A stretch of DNA of 19,469 nucleotides, taken from positions 1 to 19,469 of the forward strand of contig JANBQS010000378.1 of assembly GCA_027577415.1 (NCBI GenBank), written 5' to 3'. The DNA comes from Coemansia sp. RSA 922. Taxonomy: Eukaryota; Kickxellomycota; Kickxellomycetes; Kickxellales; Kickxellaceae. Under the pieces are notes generated by a model. The model saw only the letters and a list, made by a program, of their open reading frames with translations, was not told the origin of the DNA and ran no database searches. Both the position numbers and the translations under genes were made by a program. Below are positions 1-8,638 of this stretch, one piece after another (positions within the stretch are counted from its first letter, which is position 1; each line of letters starts with the position of its first letter).

Positions 1-1439
1 GGCTGACGCCCACTAGTTTGATGGCTTGCTTGGAAATGCGCTCTCTTAATTGACGTTTGCTTTTAGTGGAGAAGTACACTCAGCACTCAAGACAAAGAAC
101 ATGTCTTGGTCCACACCTAACAGGCTATGGAGTGGAAAGTGCCAAAAAGTCTAACGCTAGAACTTTTGAATTGGAAAGAACTTAGGCACGCCTCCATCTA
201 CGCCTGAAGTACTTAGAGGCACCCGGTGCAGATTTGATCAACTGCCTGATATTTTAAACAGTTAGAAGTCGTACTTTAAATATATGTCAGCAAGCCCAAA
301 AAATTGGACGAGGGGACAAAGCGGTGGTCTTTAGATTGAGACTCTTAGTCAATGTGCATATCATCCAGGGGGTGTTCTTGAAGAAGCTAGTTAATTCCAT
401 ACCCATGTGACCCGGGTTCGGACCTTGCTGCTTGCTAGTGTCGTTGAAAATGATATGCCTAATCAGTATATCATATTTCCTCGGCCTAGCCGTTTTTTGA
501 TATTCTATTTTTTTTTCTAGCCAAAATAAATTTTTCTCGATGGTCTTATCTACATTTTCGCATCAAGGAAGCATGGCCAATGTAACTGACAAAATACTCG
601 GCATTCATGCGAGCTCGGCGACAACCTAACCGAGTACGGGTACTCCTAACATAGCGGGCGCGAGTTTGGCGGAATGCTCTTGGTCCACCATGGCTCAGCG
701 GTATTAGCAGACTCGTCAACCACCCACTGGATAAGAATATCTATGCCGCAGTCGCTATTTTATTGATGCTTTCGCAACAAATGGTGCATCGAAGGATGGT
801 TGTCTACACCAGTCAAGCCCATGGTGATCTTTCAATATATCCGTTGGCAAAGTATCGTCAATGAGCAAAGTATATAAATGAGCTGGTCCTATTAGAGCGC
901 ATAGAAGTGAGAACGATTAGACCTGCGTCCAATGTATGGCAAGTTGATGTTTATAAATGCTTTCTCATAGCCTTCTATAACTTGATGTAGACCTTGCCTG
1001 ACACGCGTGGTGTCATCGAGTCGTGTAGGCATACGTGTAGGCGTTGTGTCGTTGGCTTGGCATTATGTTAGGACTGGAGCTCCATTGCACCTGACCCGCG
1101 GGGCTACGCTGGTATGTCTATGTTTGGACTGTCAGTCTGGTCTGGTGGGCTATTATGTGGTTTCGCAACGCGCGTAACACCAACGGCCAGTAGTTCAGAT
1201 ATGTTTTCCAGCATTTTGGAGTTGTCTGTTGGAGTTGCCACTCGTGGACAGCCAGGCCGGCAGCTGCTGCTCTAGGACACACATAACAACCGCCACACTT
1301 GCCAGGAGGATGTCAAAACCACATTTGGTAGTTGCTAGTCCATCATGCGTTCCTTTGCCTACAAAGACTCGCTTGCCTGTGTTACGTCTGCCGAAGTATA
1401 GAAACTAGCGAGTTCTTTATCTACATGTCTGTCATTGCT
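1..1439. other. Intergenic stretch, no supportable gene
   Basis: No open frame of useful length and no recognisable protein, tRNA or repeat was found on either strand. The composition is AT-rich and mixed. A TATA-like TATATAAA near 870 is followed by no coding frame that I can support. The part just before 1440 is the likely former promoter of the decayed gene that follows. Confidence 0.5.
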
Positions 1440-2445
1440 ATGAACACCTTATCTTCACTTTAATCTTTTCTACTCCACATTGTCGAGTAAATACTGGACT
1501 ACGTTGCAGGCAATGTTTGCTTGGAGTTCGATGGCATCCGCGGGAGCTCAGAGAAATACAACAGTCTGTTGTTGCCACTAATGACCGCTTGTCCTAGCTT
1601 TGACTCGCCTGCATTTACATGTATATTTGGGGTCTACGACATAAATCTTCCGAACATTATCGACATAAATCAGAGCATGGAGGCTTTGTTTCTGACGGAG
1701 ATTGGAGAGACCAGGTATCCTGGCCATCTGTATGTCAAAATAGTTGAATGTTAGCGTAGGGGCACTGGAAATCTGTAGCAGTAGCGTGTTGGAGAAACAG
1801 GCATGCAAAATATACATCGATTATACGTTTTGAAGTCGAACATCAGTGCACTCGTGGAGCAGATAAGGCAGACGGTGCCGGCAATGACAAACATCGGTAC
1901 CTCTCTAGAGCTCAACCACCATAACGAGCCTCAGTTATCCGCTCAATCGCTCAGCAACCTTGTTGCGCAGCTCAATCGCGTGGTGGCTGACATTGATTAC
2001 CACCTTGACTGCCAGTCGATTATTGTTGATCAGCAGCTTAACGGATTGTGCAGCCTGGCTGTTTTTAGTTTCAGTTCTGTGGATGGTGGCGATTGGGTCA
2101 TACAGCTGGTGCGACTCAATGCCTTGACATTGCAGTCTGGATAATCACCTAGCGATGATTAGGGGCATAGGCAGTCTCATCCAAAACGCCGACAGCAGCT
2201 ACGTGCAATATCCTTGCTTAAACACATTCGAGATAAAGGTTCTACGAGTCTCGGACAAATTGCGGCCACCCTCCTTTCCCAACGCACTGCCATTCCTTAA
2301 CCTTCAGCATCTAGAATTTGGACATGTGTACCATTTTGGTGACGTCACAGTGTTTAGGGGGCAATGCGGCCATGTACAAGATATGTGCCAACTGGAGTTG
2401 CTATGCATTAATTCTGCTATACGCGTAAAAGATAATCTCTGGTGA
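1440..2445 (+). pseudogene. Decayed F-box/LRR-like family protein (Kickxellales-type)
   Basis: This is a broken relative of the two family genes at 6442-8073 and 12655-14340. From the ATG at 1440 one frame runs to 2144. It matches the family's start (LLHIVE, then ILDYVAGN, compared with PHVVQ and VVDHLTGN in the gene at 12655), then EKYNSLLLPLM (compared with DEYKLLLLPMM), and later LNGLCSLAVF (compared with VDGIANLVHI). In-frame stops interrupt it at 1461, 1488, 1752, 1776, 1782 and 2142. A frameshift near 2140-2155 moves the match to the frame that ends at 2445. There YPCLNTFEIKVL and the FRG of the family motif remain readable. About 30 residues are missing internally near 1750-1840, and the last 200 or so residues are absent. 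The similarity is judged by eye against the in-window paralogues. The original function is unknown. Confidence 0.85.
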
Positions 2446-2674
2446 TTCAGCCCTCAGCACATGTGCAGAACCAGGGGGCTTGTCTATCTTGGAGCCTTGT
2501 AAAATGCTTGTTTGGTTGTTCGCAAGCCAGGCCAAACTGATCTGCAAAAAGATGGGCGGAGTGTGAAGAGGGGAGCTTGTCTCTCTTTTTCAGTGAGACA
2601 CCCTCCTTTACAGGTGCAAAAAAATACGGAATGAATATGCAAGTCGGCAAATTTGGCAGGTGGCGAGAAGGATG

Positions 2675-2908
2675 ATTGGCTCTCCCACCACCCGAAGCGA
2701 ACATTGGGGGGAGCAGTGCCAAGACAATGACAACAACAAAAAAAGGCAGCTGGGCAGAGGGAAAGGGGCAGTTGGCGAGTGCTGTCAGCCGGGTATAAAA
2801 AGAGGCGCCGTTTGGCCTGGCTACTCCTCTCTTCTCTCTTTTCCCTCACCGGCCATACCTCCTCTTTTTCTTTATATCTATCACCTACGCTTCTTACGCA
2901 TATTTGCT
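2675..2908 (+). promoter_or_regulatory. Strong Pol II promoter-like block: ATTGG motifs, TATA box, CT-rich leader
   Basis: ATTGG (reverse CCAAT) occurs at 2675-2679 and 2703-2707. A TATAAAAAG box lies at 2794-2802. A pyrimidine-rich tract at 2820-2885 follows, and the first ATG is at 2909, 115 bases after the TATA box. This arrangement resembles a well-expressed fungal gene and has the same TATA-to-ATG scale as the oxidoreductase gene at 4144-5379. What it drives is uncertain. Confidence 0.5.
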
Positions 2909-3455
2909 ATGGACTTTCGGAGGTTCCATTTCAAACACAGTCGGCGGCGACCAAAGCTGCCGACTACACGCACATGCTTTTTCTTTTAACATACGTACAA
3001 GCACTTCATCAATTTCTCATCGTAAAATGTTTGCCCAACACTTTTGTTACAAATGCGCACCACCTCACATTATGTATTCACTAACGGCTGTTTTCAATAT
3101 TGATTATGCCTCTTGCTAGTCTTTAAAACTCTATCCACGCCTTTCGTACCCAAAAAACTATCTCGTCGGCGGTGCCTGATATTACACATACGATCGCGTC
3201 AAAGGCAGCACAGCCAGCTAGAGGTCGAGCAAACGGGTCGGCGGGTATTCGTATACACACTCACTCAGTAATTGTTGTTTCTGTTCATTCGTTGCGGGGG
3301 AATTCTAACTATTTTGTATTTGTATCTTTTATTTTTGGTATTGTAGGCCAGGCCCTGGAAGTGAATCGGACGCTCTTAATTTTGTCTTCTATGTTGCATT
3401 GAGGTATATTGGTTCCGCTATTAGGCTATTGGTATGTCGGCTAGGAGTTGTGTAA
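2820..3455 (+). other. Candidate small spliced transcription unit, product unknown
   Basis: The first ATG (2909) opens only a basic 26-codon frame, with its stop at 2987. Downstream are two intron-like signals. One ends at TAG 3119 with a perfect CTAAC branch motif at 3081-3085; its donor could be GTACAA at 2995 or GTAAAA at 3022. The other runs 3268-3346 (GTAATT...CTAAC at 3305-3309...TGTAG, 79 nt). Joining 3120-3267 to 3347 onward leaves one frame open for about 84 codons, ending at TAA 3453, with a hydrophobic stretch near its C-terminus. I could not link this frame to an ATG through a good donor. It could be a small protein gene, a noncoding RNA or a decayed gene. I do not recognise the product. 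Confidence 0.25.
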
Positions 3456-4143
3456 GGGGAGCATCGACAAGCGAGTTCCTCCTGTTACAATGACAAGCAC
3501 AGGGCTCAAGTATGCCGACAATGGGCAATTGTGCACGGTGTAAAGTGCCGCCCTGAGCTGGAGATGACACCTAGGAACTGTACATATAGACTTCGTGCAA
3601 CAGACAGGATTGAGAGTTAGTCCGAGTAGCAACTTGTGCTTGGTTTGCTTATGTAAATATACCTATTACCATATCCACCAATACATTGCATACTCGAGCT
3701 CCTCCTTCGGATGTCTTGAGGCTAATTTTCCTTCAAAGAGCAAATGTGTTGAAACCGCAGTTGGGAATTTTTTTTCAGGCAAAACAAATGCCCCCAAATA
3801 ACTTATTAAGATAGGTGAATGTAATCGCCCTTTTCTGGGAGGTCTCTTTGGCGAGAATGTCGCTTACCGGTTATTGACTTGACATCACCTCTGAAATTGT
3901 CATCATGTATGCTGTCATCGCCCCAACCTCTCAACATCGGTTCCTTGAGACTATGTCCAACGAGCACTGCGTTTCCTCCTTTCGCGCAAGTATGGCGGCT
4001 TCTCAGATCATGGATGGTCTCTTTTGCCACCTCCACTCAAACAAGCAAAGTACTGAACACACAATGTGATACAAAGGTTATTTAAAAGTGACATTTGTAA
4101 TATACTAAAGGGAAAATTAAATATAGGGAAGACTAACTGCGCC

Positions 4144-5379
4144 TTAGTTAAATGAGTACTTGGTCTTCACGCGTCCTCGCTCATACTGGTTTGCCCATTT
4201 GATGTAGACTCCAAGCTCATGAGCGGTGCTAAGCACAAAGCTCGGGTTCCTCAAAAACTCGCGAGCGGCAAACACCACATCGGCCTTGTCATTTTGAGTG
4301 ATCTCGCTCACTTGGCTCGGCTTGGTGATCAGGCCCACAGCGCCAGTCAAAATCTCGGGAACTTGCTCCTTGACAGCCGTAGCAAACGGAACTTGGAAGC
4401 CAGGCGCAAGCGGGATCTTCTGACGTGGGTCGTTGCCGGCCGTAGAGCAGTCGATGAGATCGACGCCCTCGGCGGATACGATCCTGGCCAGCGCCACAGT
4501 GTCGTCAATAGTCCATCCGCCCTCGACCCAGTCGGTGGCCGAAACGCGTACAAACAGCGGTTTTTCTTTTGGCCACACCTGGCGAATCTTACGGATGATC
4601 TCGACCAGGAAGCGGACGCGGTTGTCAAAGGAGCCGCCGTAGCTGTCTGTGCGGTGGTTGGACAGCGGAGACAAAAACTCGTAGATCAAGTAGCCGTGGG
4701 CGCCGTGCAGCTCAATGACGTCGAATCCAGCCTTGTCCGCACGCACCGCGGCATCAACAAACGCCTGCTGGACTGCACCGATGTCTGCGATGGTCATTTC
4801 CCGAGGCGTATAGTGTTGGTCGTCGTAGGCGATCGGCGATGGACCGTAGATGTTGTTGGGCCAGCCACCTTCTCTGTCACTAGCATGTAGCGTGTCGCGA
4901 GTGCCATAGAGATGCAACGGGATAGTGCTGCCCTTGCGTCCGCTGTGGCCTAACTGGATGCCCATGACGGCTCCGTACTTGTGCGCGTGGTTGACGATCC
5001 GGGAGAGGTTCTCGACGTGCTCGTCCTTCCAAATACCCAAGCAGTTTGGCGTGATGCGACCCTCGGGAAGCACGCCGGTGGCTTCTACCACTATCAGGCC
5101 GGCGCCGCGCATGGCGTACTGACTGTAGTGAGAGAGATGGAAGTCGGTGGCGTATCCGTCGTCAGACGAGTAAGTGCACATCGGGCTGACCCAGATCCGG
5201 TTCTTGATCGTGTAGTTGCGAATCGTCAGAGGCTGGAATGCCTTGGGTAGCGGGTTCGGGTTAGGTCCCTGTGCAAAGCCTTGTGCAATAGAAACAGCAG
5301 GAGGCTCGATGGCCGTGCCAGGCGACGGGTTTGCCTGGCTTTGGTAAAAGTCTTGAGATTTTATGATAGCAGGCGACAT
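4144..5379 (-). CDS. NADH:flavin oxidoreductase, YqjM-like (class III) Old Yellow Enzyme
   Basis: This is a 411-residue FMN-dependent ene-reductase, predicted to reduce activated C=C bonds using NAD(P)H; the natural substrate is unknown. A low-complexity N-terminal lead of about 45 residues precedes a TIM barrel. Visible family marks are SPMCTYSS with Cys68 and Tyr70 (the class III flavin-modulating Cys), IQLGHSGRKG (Gln142), the substrate-binding pair His225/His228 in ELHGAHGYLIYEFLSP, SNHRTDSYGGS, FVRVSA (Arg278), and AAREFLRNP (phosphate-side Arg373). No catalytic residue appears lost. The start is the ATG at 5379 in ACCATGT context. The open frame continues upstream to 5505, but that stretch contains the TATA box and is taken as promoter and leader. 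No targeting signal is evident, so a cytosolic location is inferred. It stands alone, not in a cluster. Confidence 0.9.
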   Translation of the reverse strand: MSPAIIKSQDFYQSQANPSPGTAIEPPAVSIAQGFAQGPNPNPLPKAFQPLTIRNYTIKNRIWVSPMCTYSSDDGYATDFHLSHYSQYAMRGAGLIVVEATGVLPEGRITPNCLGIWKDEHVENLSRIVNHAHKYGAVMGIQLGHSGRKGSTIPLHLYGTRDTLHASDREGGWPNNIYGPSPIAYDDQHYTPREMTIADIGAVQQAFVDAAVRADKAGFDVIELHGAHGYLIYEFLSPLSNHRTDSYGGSFDNRVRFLVEIIRKIRQVWPKEKPLFVRVSATDWVEGGWTIDDTVALARIVSAEGVDLIDCSTAGNDPRQKIPLAPGFQVPFATAVKEQVPEILTGAVGLITKPSQVSEITQNDKADVVFAAREFLRNPSFVLSTAHELGVYIKWANQYERGRVKTKYSFN

Positions 5380-5469
5380 GGTAGCTAAGGAGAAGTAATC
5401 CTGTAATGAGAAAAGTGTGATGTATGTGATGTAGCTGAATATGATTGTTTGAAGTCCAAGGCGAGCTGC

Positions 5470-5594
5470 TTTTATATACAAAAGGGAGAGTTCCTTCTGT
5501 AGCAAGTACTTAGATGCTTCACTTTTATTTCATCGAGGGACAAGGTTAGTCAGACAAAGGCGGTGTGACGTGGTGAACGTACCTAAAGGATTGG
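5470..5594 (-). promoter_or_regulatory. Promoter of the oxidoreductase gene: TATA box and CCAAT box
   Basis: On the minus strand TATATAAAA lies at 5478-5470, about 91 bases before the ATG at 5379. A CCAAT box (AGCCAATCC) lies at 5594-5590, about 110 bases further upstream. A second CCAAT is at 5712-5708. This spacing supports 5379 as the start and makes the in-frame 42-codon upstream extension untranslated leader and promoter. Confidence 0.6.
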
Positions 5595-6441
5595 CTAGAA
5601 CTCCCCATTCTTCGTGACTGCGAGATTCGTGTAGTAGTGTAATATGGACACCATTCGGAGTTCCCCAAAGCCGACGACTGCGCTGACAAACATATTTCCC
5701 TCTTTTGATTGGTCTATTTTAAAACAATCCCCCAACCAAGAGCTTGTGGCACCATTCCTTTACTTGCAAGTCTCGGGTGTGTCGGGATGGAACGCTCTAG
5801 TCGTGCTTACTAATTGAGAAGATTACAAATACAAGGTTGTTGGGCTTTATTCGTGGTCTTGAGCAACCGATGGATTGTTTAACTCCCAACCGATAGCTCT
5901 CACTATCTTGAATCGGGAAGGAGCTGAGCTGGGTTAGGCATTCTGAGCACTTTCTAGAATCGTGATAGGATGGTGAGTTCCGCAGCAATCCCAAAGTCCG
6001 ACTGATCCAGACCGAATTAGTAAGACTATATGGTCCTCTCAGATCGCCAGTACATCGTTGTTATGATTTGGCAATTGGCATTGTGTGGTAAAAGCGCATA
6101 CAAAATATGTGTGTAGAAGCGGAAGCAAGTAGCATTTCCTGGTGTGCTATGCGCCTATTGTCTATATTGCTTCTTCGCAGCATTTCTCCAAAACTGCGGA
6201 TGTATGACGCTAGTGGGGCAACCACTACACCACGTAAGTGTCTACTGAATGCCGTCACTTGACGATTGTTGGCAGATAGTGCTTAGTGTAGCTTGTGGTA
6301 TATTTTGGTCGCATCTAGGCTGATAATGGTGTCAGCAAAACTTTTGTCATGTCTCTTGCGTAGTTTTCCCTTTCCTGTATCACTCCATTTGATATTCTTA
6401 TTTGCTATACCTTTTTAACCGCCTTTGGCTTTAACACTACC
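5506..6441. other. Intergenic region between divergent genes, no gene seen
   Basis: This region separates the minus-strand oxidoreductase gene from the plus-strand F-box/LRR-like gene, so it holds both promoters. The part next to the oxidoreductase has CCAAT boxes. The part before 6442 is pyrimidine-rich with a TATATTTT-like stretch near 6300 and ends in ACCATGG. The short open frames inside it (for example 5797-5994 and 6061-6258, minus) have no recognisable motif and are not called. Confidence 0.5.
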
Positions 6442-8073
6442 ATGGGCTCAACACGGCCGTTATTCCAAACTCTGCCTATGCTGATAGTGCGTAAGGTCAT
6501 CGAGTATCTAGAGGGCCGCTCAAGAACCTCGTTTGATATCGACATCAACAAGCACAACGAGAAAAAGGCCGTCCTTGCTCCGCTTCTCATGGTCAGCGAG
6601 GGCTGGCGTACAGCTGCTCTAGAGTCTATCTGCGATAATTGCACACTTGCTTTCAACTACTCTAGTCGAGCAATTAAAGTGACGATTCCCGCATGGCCTA
6701 CCAGCTTTTCGTACCCGCGGTTCCGCAAGTCCCGCCTGGTTAAAAGAGTCGTTGTGCCGCTTTACCTCTGGCAGTTTGTGTGTGATGGGGCGTTCTGCGA
6801 GGCCTTGTCCACGATACAGTATGAGAATCTCTCTTTTCCAACAGCCAATACTCTAGTACTTCTTCTAAGCAAGGCTGCCGATGTCGACGCTAGTACGACT
6901 ACGGTGACTACCAAAGAGAATGTGGTCGACTTTGCTCGCCCCCTTCTGTGCCTAACTCCTGTTGCGAGAAGCGTGTCCCTTAGGTTCCTTAGCTTCAGTG
7001 AAACTGGGCCGAGTTACGAGCAGTTGTACGATGCTCTAGTATCAGAGTTATATAACAGCAAGGTTACGAGCTTGGACGTTCGTTATACGCTAGGCCAGGC
7101 TGCGCAGACCTCGGCGAGCGACTTTCCGCTATCACTGAGCCTACAGGGCGTATCCGGACTAACGAGTATTGTCCATGGCCCCAACGTGTCCTGCACACCT
7201 TTTTCCCGGCTTGCTTATCACAACGCAGCTACACTAAAGATGCTTGATATCAAGATCGCAGAAGAGAAGAACTGGCTTGACCTAATCTATGGTGGCACCG
7301 AAGTTTCAGCGATCTACAGTGAATTGGAGTCTTTATCGTTGAAAGTTGTCGTTGTTCCTTACACTACGACTTGGGCGGCGGTCAATGATGCGGCCCCATT
7401 TCCTAAGCTGTTGACGCTGGACTTGAGCGGTGGGTATCCATTTGACGACGACTTGATTTTCAGAGGCAATGGTGGGACGCTCCAGTATCTTCAAATTCCA
7501 TTCGGTGCAATTGCCCGAAACACACTAGGCCGATTCCACGTGCTTGAGAGAAGCGGAGTCACTCGAATTAATCGGATCAGTATTGGTGAAGTTACTACAG
7601 AAGACAAGGAGTTTGTAGATGGTAGCGCTGAAGAGCCCATAGAGAAACAAGTTCGGCGCATGTTGGAAGTGGCAGTGACGCTAAAGCAAAACAATGATGC
7701 GACTAATTGCTGGGTGTTTTACACTATTCGCGACACATCAGGTACAGCGACTCTCCAGCACTTGGAACTGCGCAACATCAGGATTTTGACTAACGGTATA
7801 ATCAAGGTTGTATCTGCGATCCCGAGTTTGGCTAGCTGTAGCTGCAACTTATTTATGCTAGGACTATTTGAGGATATTCCAGTAGAAGAGCGCCCCAGTC
7901 GTCTCCACAAAAAGTACTATCCGCTGAGTAGCAACTTTAGGACATGGCGGGTGCTAGATGCAGATGATAAGGATACGCCAATCGATATTATAGTCCATTC
8001 AGCCATGCTGCTCGCTGTCTTGTGTCCCAACTTCGTACATGTTGACCTTCCTCTAAAGCTGCGCAATGACTGA
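6442..8073 (+). CDS. F-box/LRR-like protein of a lineage-specific fungal family, C-terminus apparently shortened
   Basis: This is a 543-residue intronless protein starting at an ATG in ACCATGG context. Residues 8-25 (FQTLPMLIVRKVIEYLEG) resemble a degenerate F-box: LP, then IV, then a short helix. The rest has the irregular leucine-rich, beta-alpha texture of LRR-type scaffolds. The family mark GGYPFDDD is at 330-337 and FRGN at 340-343; a CPNF element at 528-531 precedes the C-terminus. The gene at 12655-14340 and the remnant at 1440-2445 are paralogues. If the F-box reading is right it could recruit targets to an SCF ubiquitin ligase, but that is inference and no substrate can be suggested. 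The TGA at 8071 is followed in frame by 30 codons that look like the family's C-terminal tail, ending at TAG 8164, so this gene appears shortened by a point mutation. Confidence 0.8.
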   Translation: MGSTRPLFQTLPMLIVRKVIEYLEGRSRTSFDIDINKHNEKKAVLAPLLMVSEGWRTAALESICDNCTLAFNYSSRAIKVTIPAWPTSFSYPRFRKSRLVKRVVVPLYLWQFVCDGAFCEALSTIQYENLSFPTANTLVLLLSKAADVDASTTTVTTKENVVDFARPLLCLTPVARSVSLRFLSFSETGPSYEQLYDALVSELYNSKVTSLDVRYTLGQAAQTSASDFPLSLSLQGVSGLTSIVHGPNVSCTPFSRLAYHNAATLKMLDIKIAEEKNWLDLIYGGTEVSAIYSELESLSLKVVVVPYTTTWAAVNDAAPFPKLLTLDLSGGYPFDDDLIFRGNGGTLQYLQIPFGAIARNTLGRFHVLERSGVTRINRISIGEVTTEDKEFVDGSAEEPIEKQVRRMLEVAVTLKQNNDATNCWVFYTIRDTSGTATLQHLELRNIRILTNGIIKVVSAIPSLASCSCNLFMLGLFEDIPVEERPSRLHKKYYPLSSNFRTWRVLDADDKDTPIDIIVHSAMLLAVLCPNFVHVDLPLKLRND

Positions 8074-8166
8074 GGCCGTAAGATCGCATGGGCTTCTTTC
8101 AACGATCCGTTCAAGCCATACGCCGAATCGGTTGGCCGCCTATTTTACAGAGAGGTGAGCGAATAG
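8074..8166 (+). other. In-frame continuation of the F-box/LRR-like gene beyond its TGA stop
   Basis: The frame stays open after TGA 8071-8073 for 30 codons and ends at TAG 8164-8166. Its end, DPFKPYAESVGRLFYRE, lines up with LDEFKDHEPRLRRLLFNK at the end of the paralogue encoded at 12655-14340. The distance from the CPNF element to the end is then about the same in both (47 and 44 positions). This looks like an original C-terminus cut off by a CGA-to-TGA type change. Readthrough is possible but has no direct support. Confidence 0.6.
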
Positions 8167-8638
8167 AGGTACCAATACAAAGTCCTTAATTTATCGTTAC
8201 AAAAATGACATTATCTCGCTCACCATTCCCTTGAGCTTTAGGATTCCACTACATTAGTCAGGCGTGTTAATAGCAGGTCATATATTCTTCAAGAGTAAGG
8301 TTTCTACATAGTCATCTGAGTCTTTGGTCGAGTATGTTGACATGGTAAGTCTCCATAGCAATATAAGCCGAGTGAGATATCACATGTAGACGTTCCAGAT
8401 AACATCAACACCTGATGAAGGTTAATGTCGCACTGTGATATCAAGGGCTGGTGCATCAAGGTGATGATCAGTTATTATTATTATTATTTTTGGTATTTAT
8501 ACCCTCACCAGCCCAGCGTCTAGACGGAGAGCTACAAAATATTTTCTCCTTATCTTGAAATTCTTATTCCTTTTTACCTCTATAATATTGCTTGCTTCCT
8601 TGGATATGGCAAACCCAAGAAATAAGCTAAGTATATTC
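8167..8638. other. Intergenic stretch with simple repeat and short inverted repeat
   Basis: No gene was seen. It contains a 9-bp perfect inverted repeat, GATATCACA at 8376-8384 with TGTGATATC at 8434-8442. It also has a short TTA tract at 8471-8488 and a TATAAATA-like box on the minus strand near 8490-8503. The tract 8530-8606 is T-rich, like a plus-strand leader, but the ATG that follows (8607) opens only 12 codons. Confidence 0.45.
8471..8488 (+). repeat. (TTA)n microsatellite
   Basis: About five tandem TTA units followed by a T run. Short simple-sequence tract in intergenic DNA, with no evidence of function. Confidence 0.8.

Larger units (their letters stand above)
2446..4143. other. Long intergenic stretch with one candidate transcription unit
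   Basis: Positions 2675-3455 hold a promoter-like block and two intron-like signals, listed separately. The remainder, 3456-4143, shows no protein that I recognise. A 76-codon frame on the minus strand at 3806-4036 has no recognisable motif and is not called. No repeat or RNA gene was identified. Confidence 0.45.

Noticed and set aside
411..430. GGGTTCGGACC, similar to a tRNA B box
   Set aside because: It departs from the B-box consensus, and no A box, cloverleaf or Pol III terminator arrangement was found around it.
691..860. Frame reading LSGISRLVNH, faintly like the family's LVDGIANLVHI or the oxidoreductase's LSRIVNH
   Set aside because: The similarity covers about ten residues and the flanks do not continue to match either protein.
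2340..2347. Perfect CRE palindrome TGACGTCA
   Set aside because: It lies inside the F-box/LRR-like pseudogene, in codons aligned with its conserved core region, not in a promoter position.
3806..4036. 76-codon minus-strand frame next to the oxidoreductase gene
   Set aside because: No recognisable motif, no promoter signal, and a length easily reached by chance.
4219..4890. 223-codon open frame antisense to the oxidoreductase gene
   Set aside because: Shadow of the codon bias of the real gene on the opposite strand; no recognisable motif.
5380..5505. 42-residue N-terminal extension of the oxidoreductase
   Set aside because: It overlaps a good TATA box at 5470-5478, and ATG 5379 has a better start context and gives the usual family length.
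6234..6275. Intron-like GTAAGT...CAG segment of 42 bases
   Set aside because: Very short, and no flanking reading frame supports an exon on either side.
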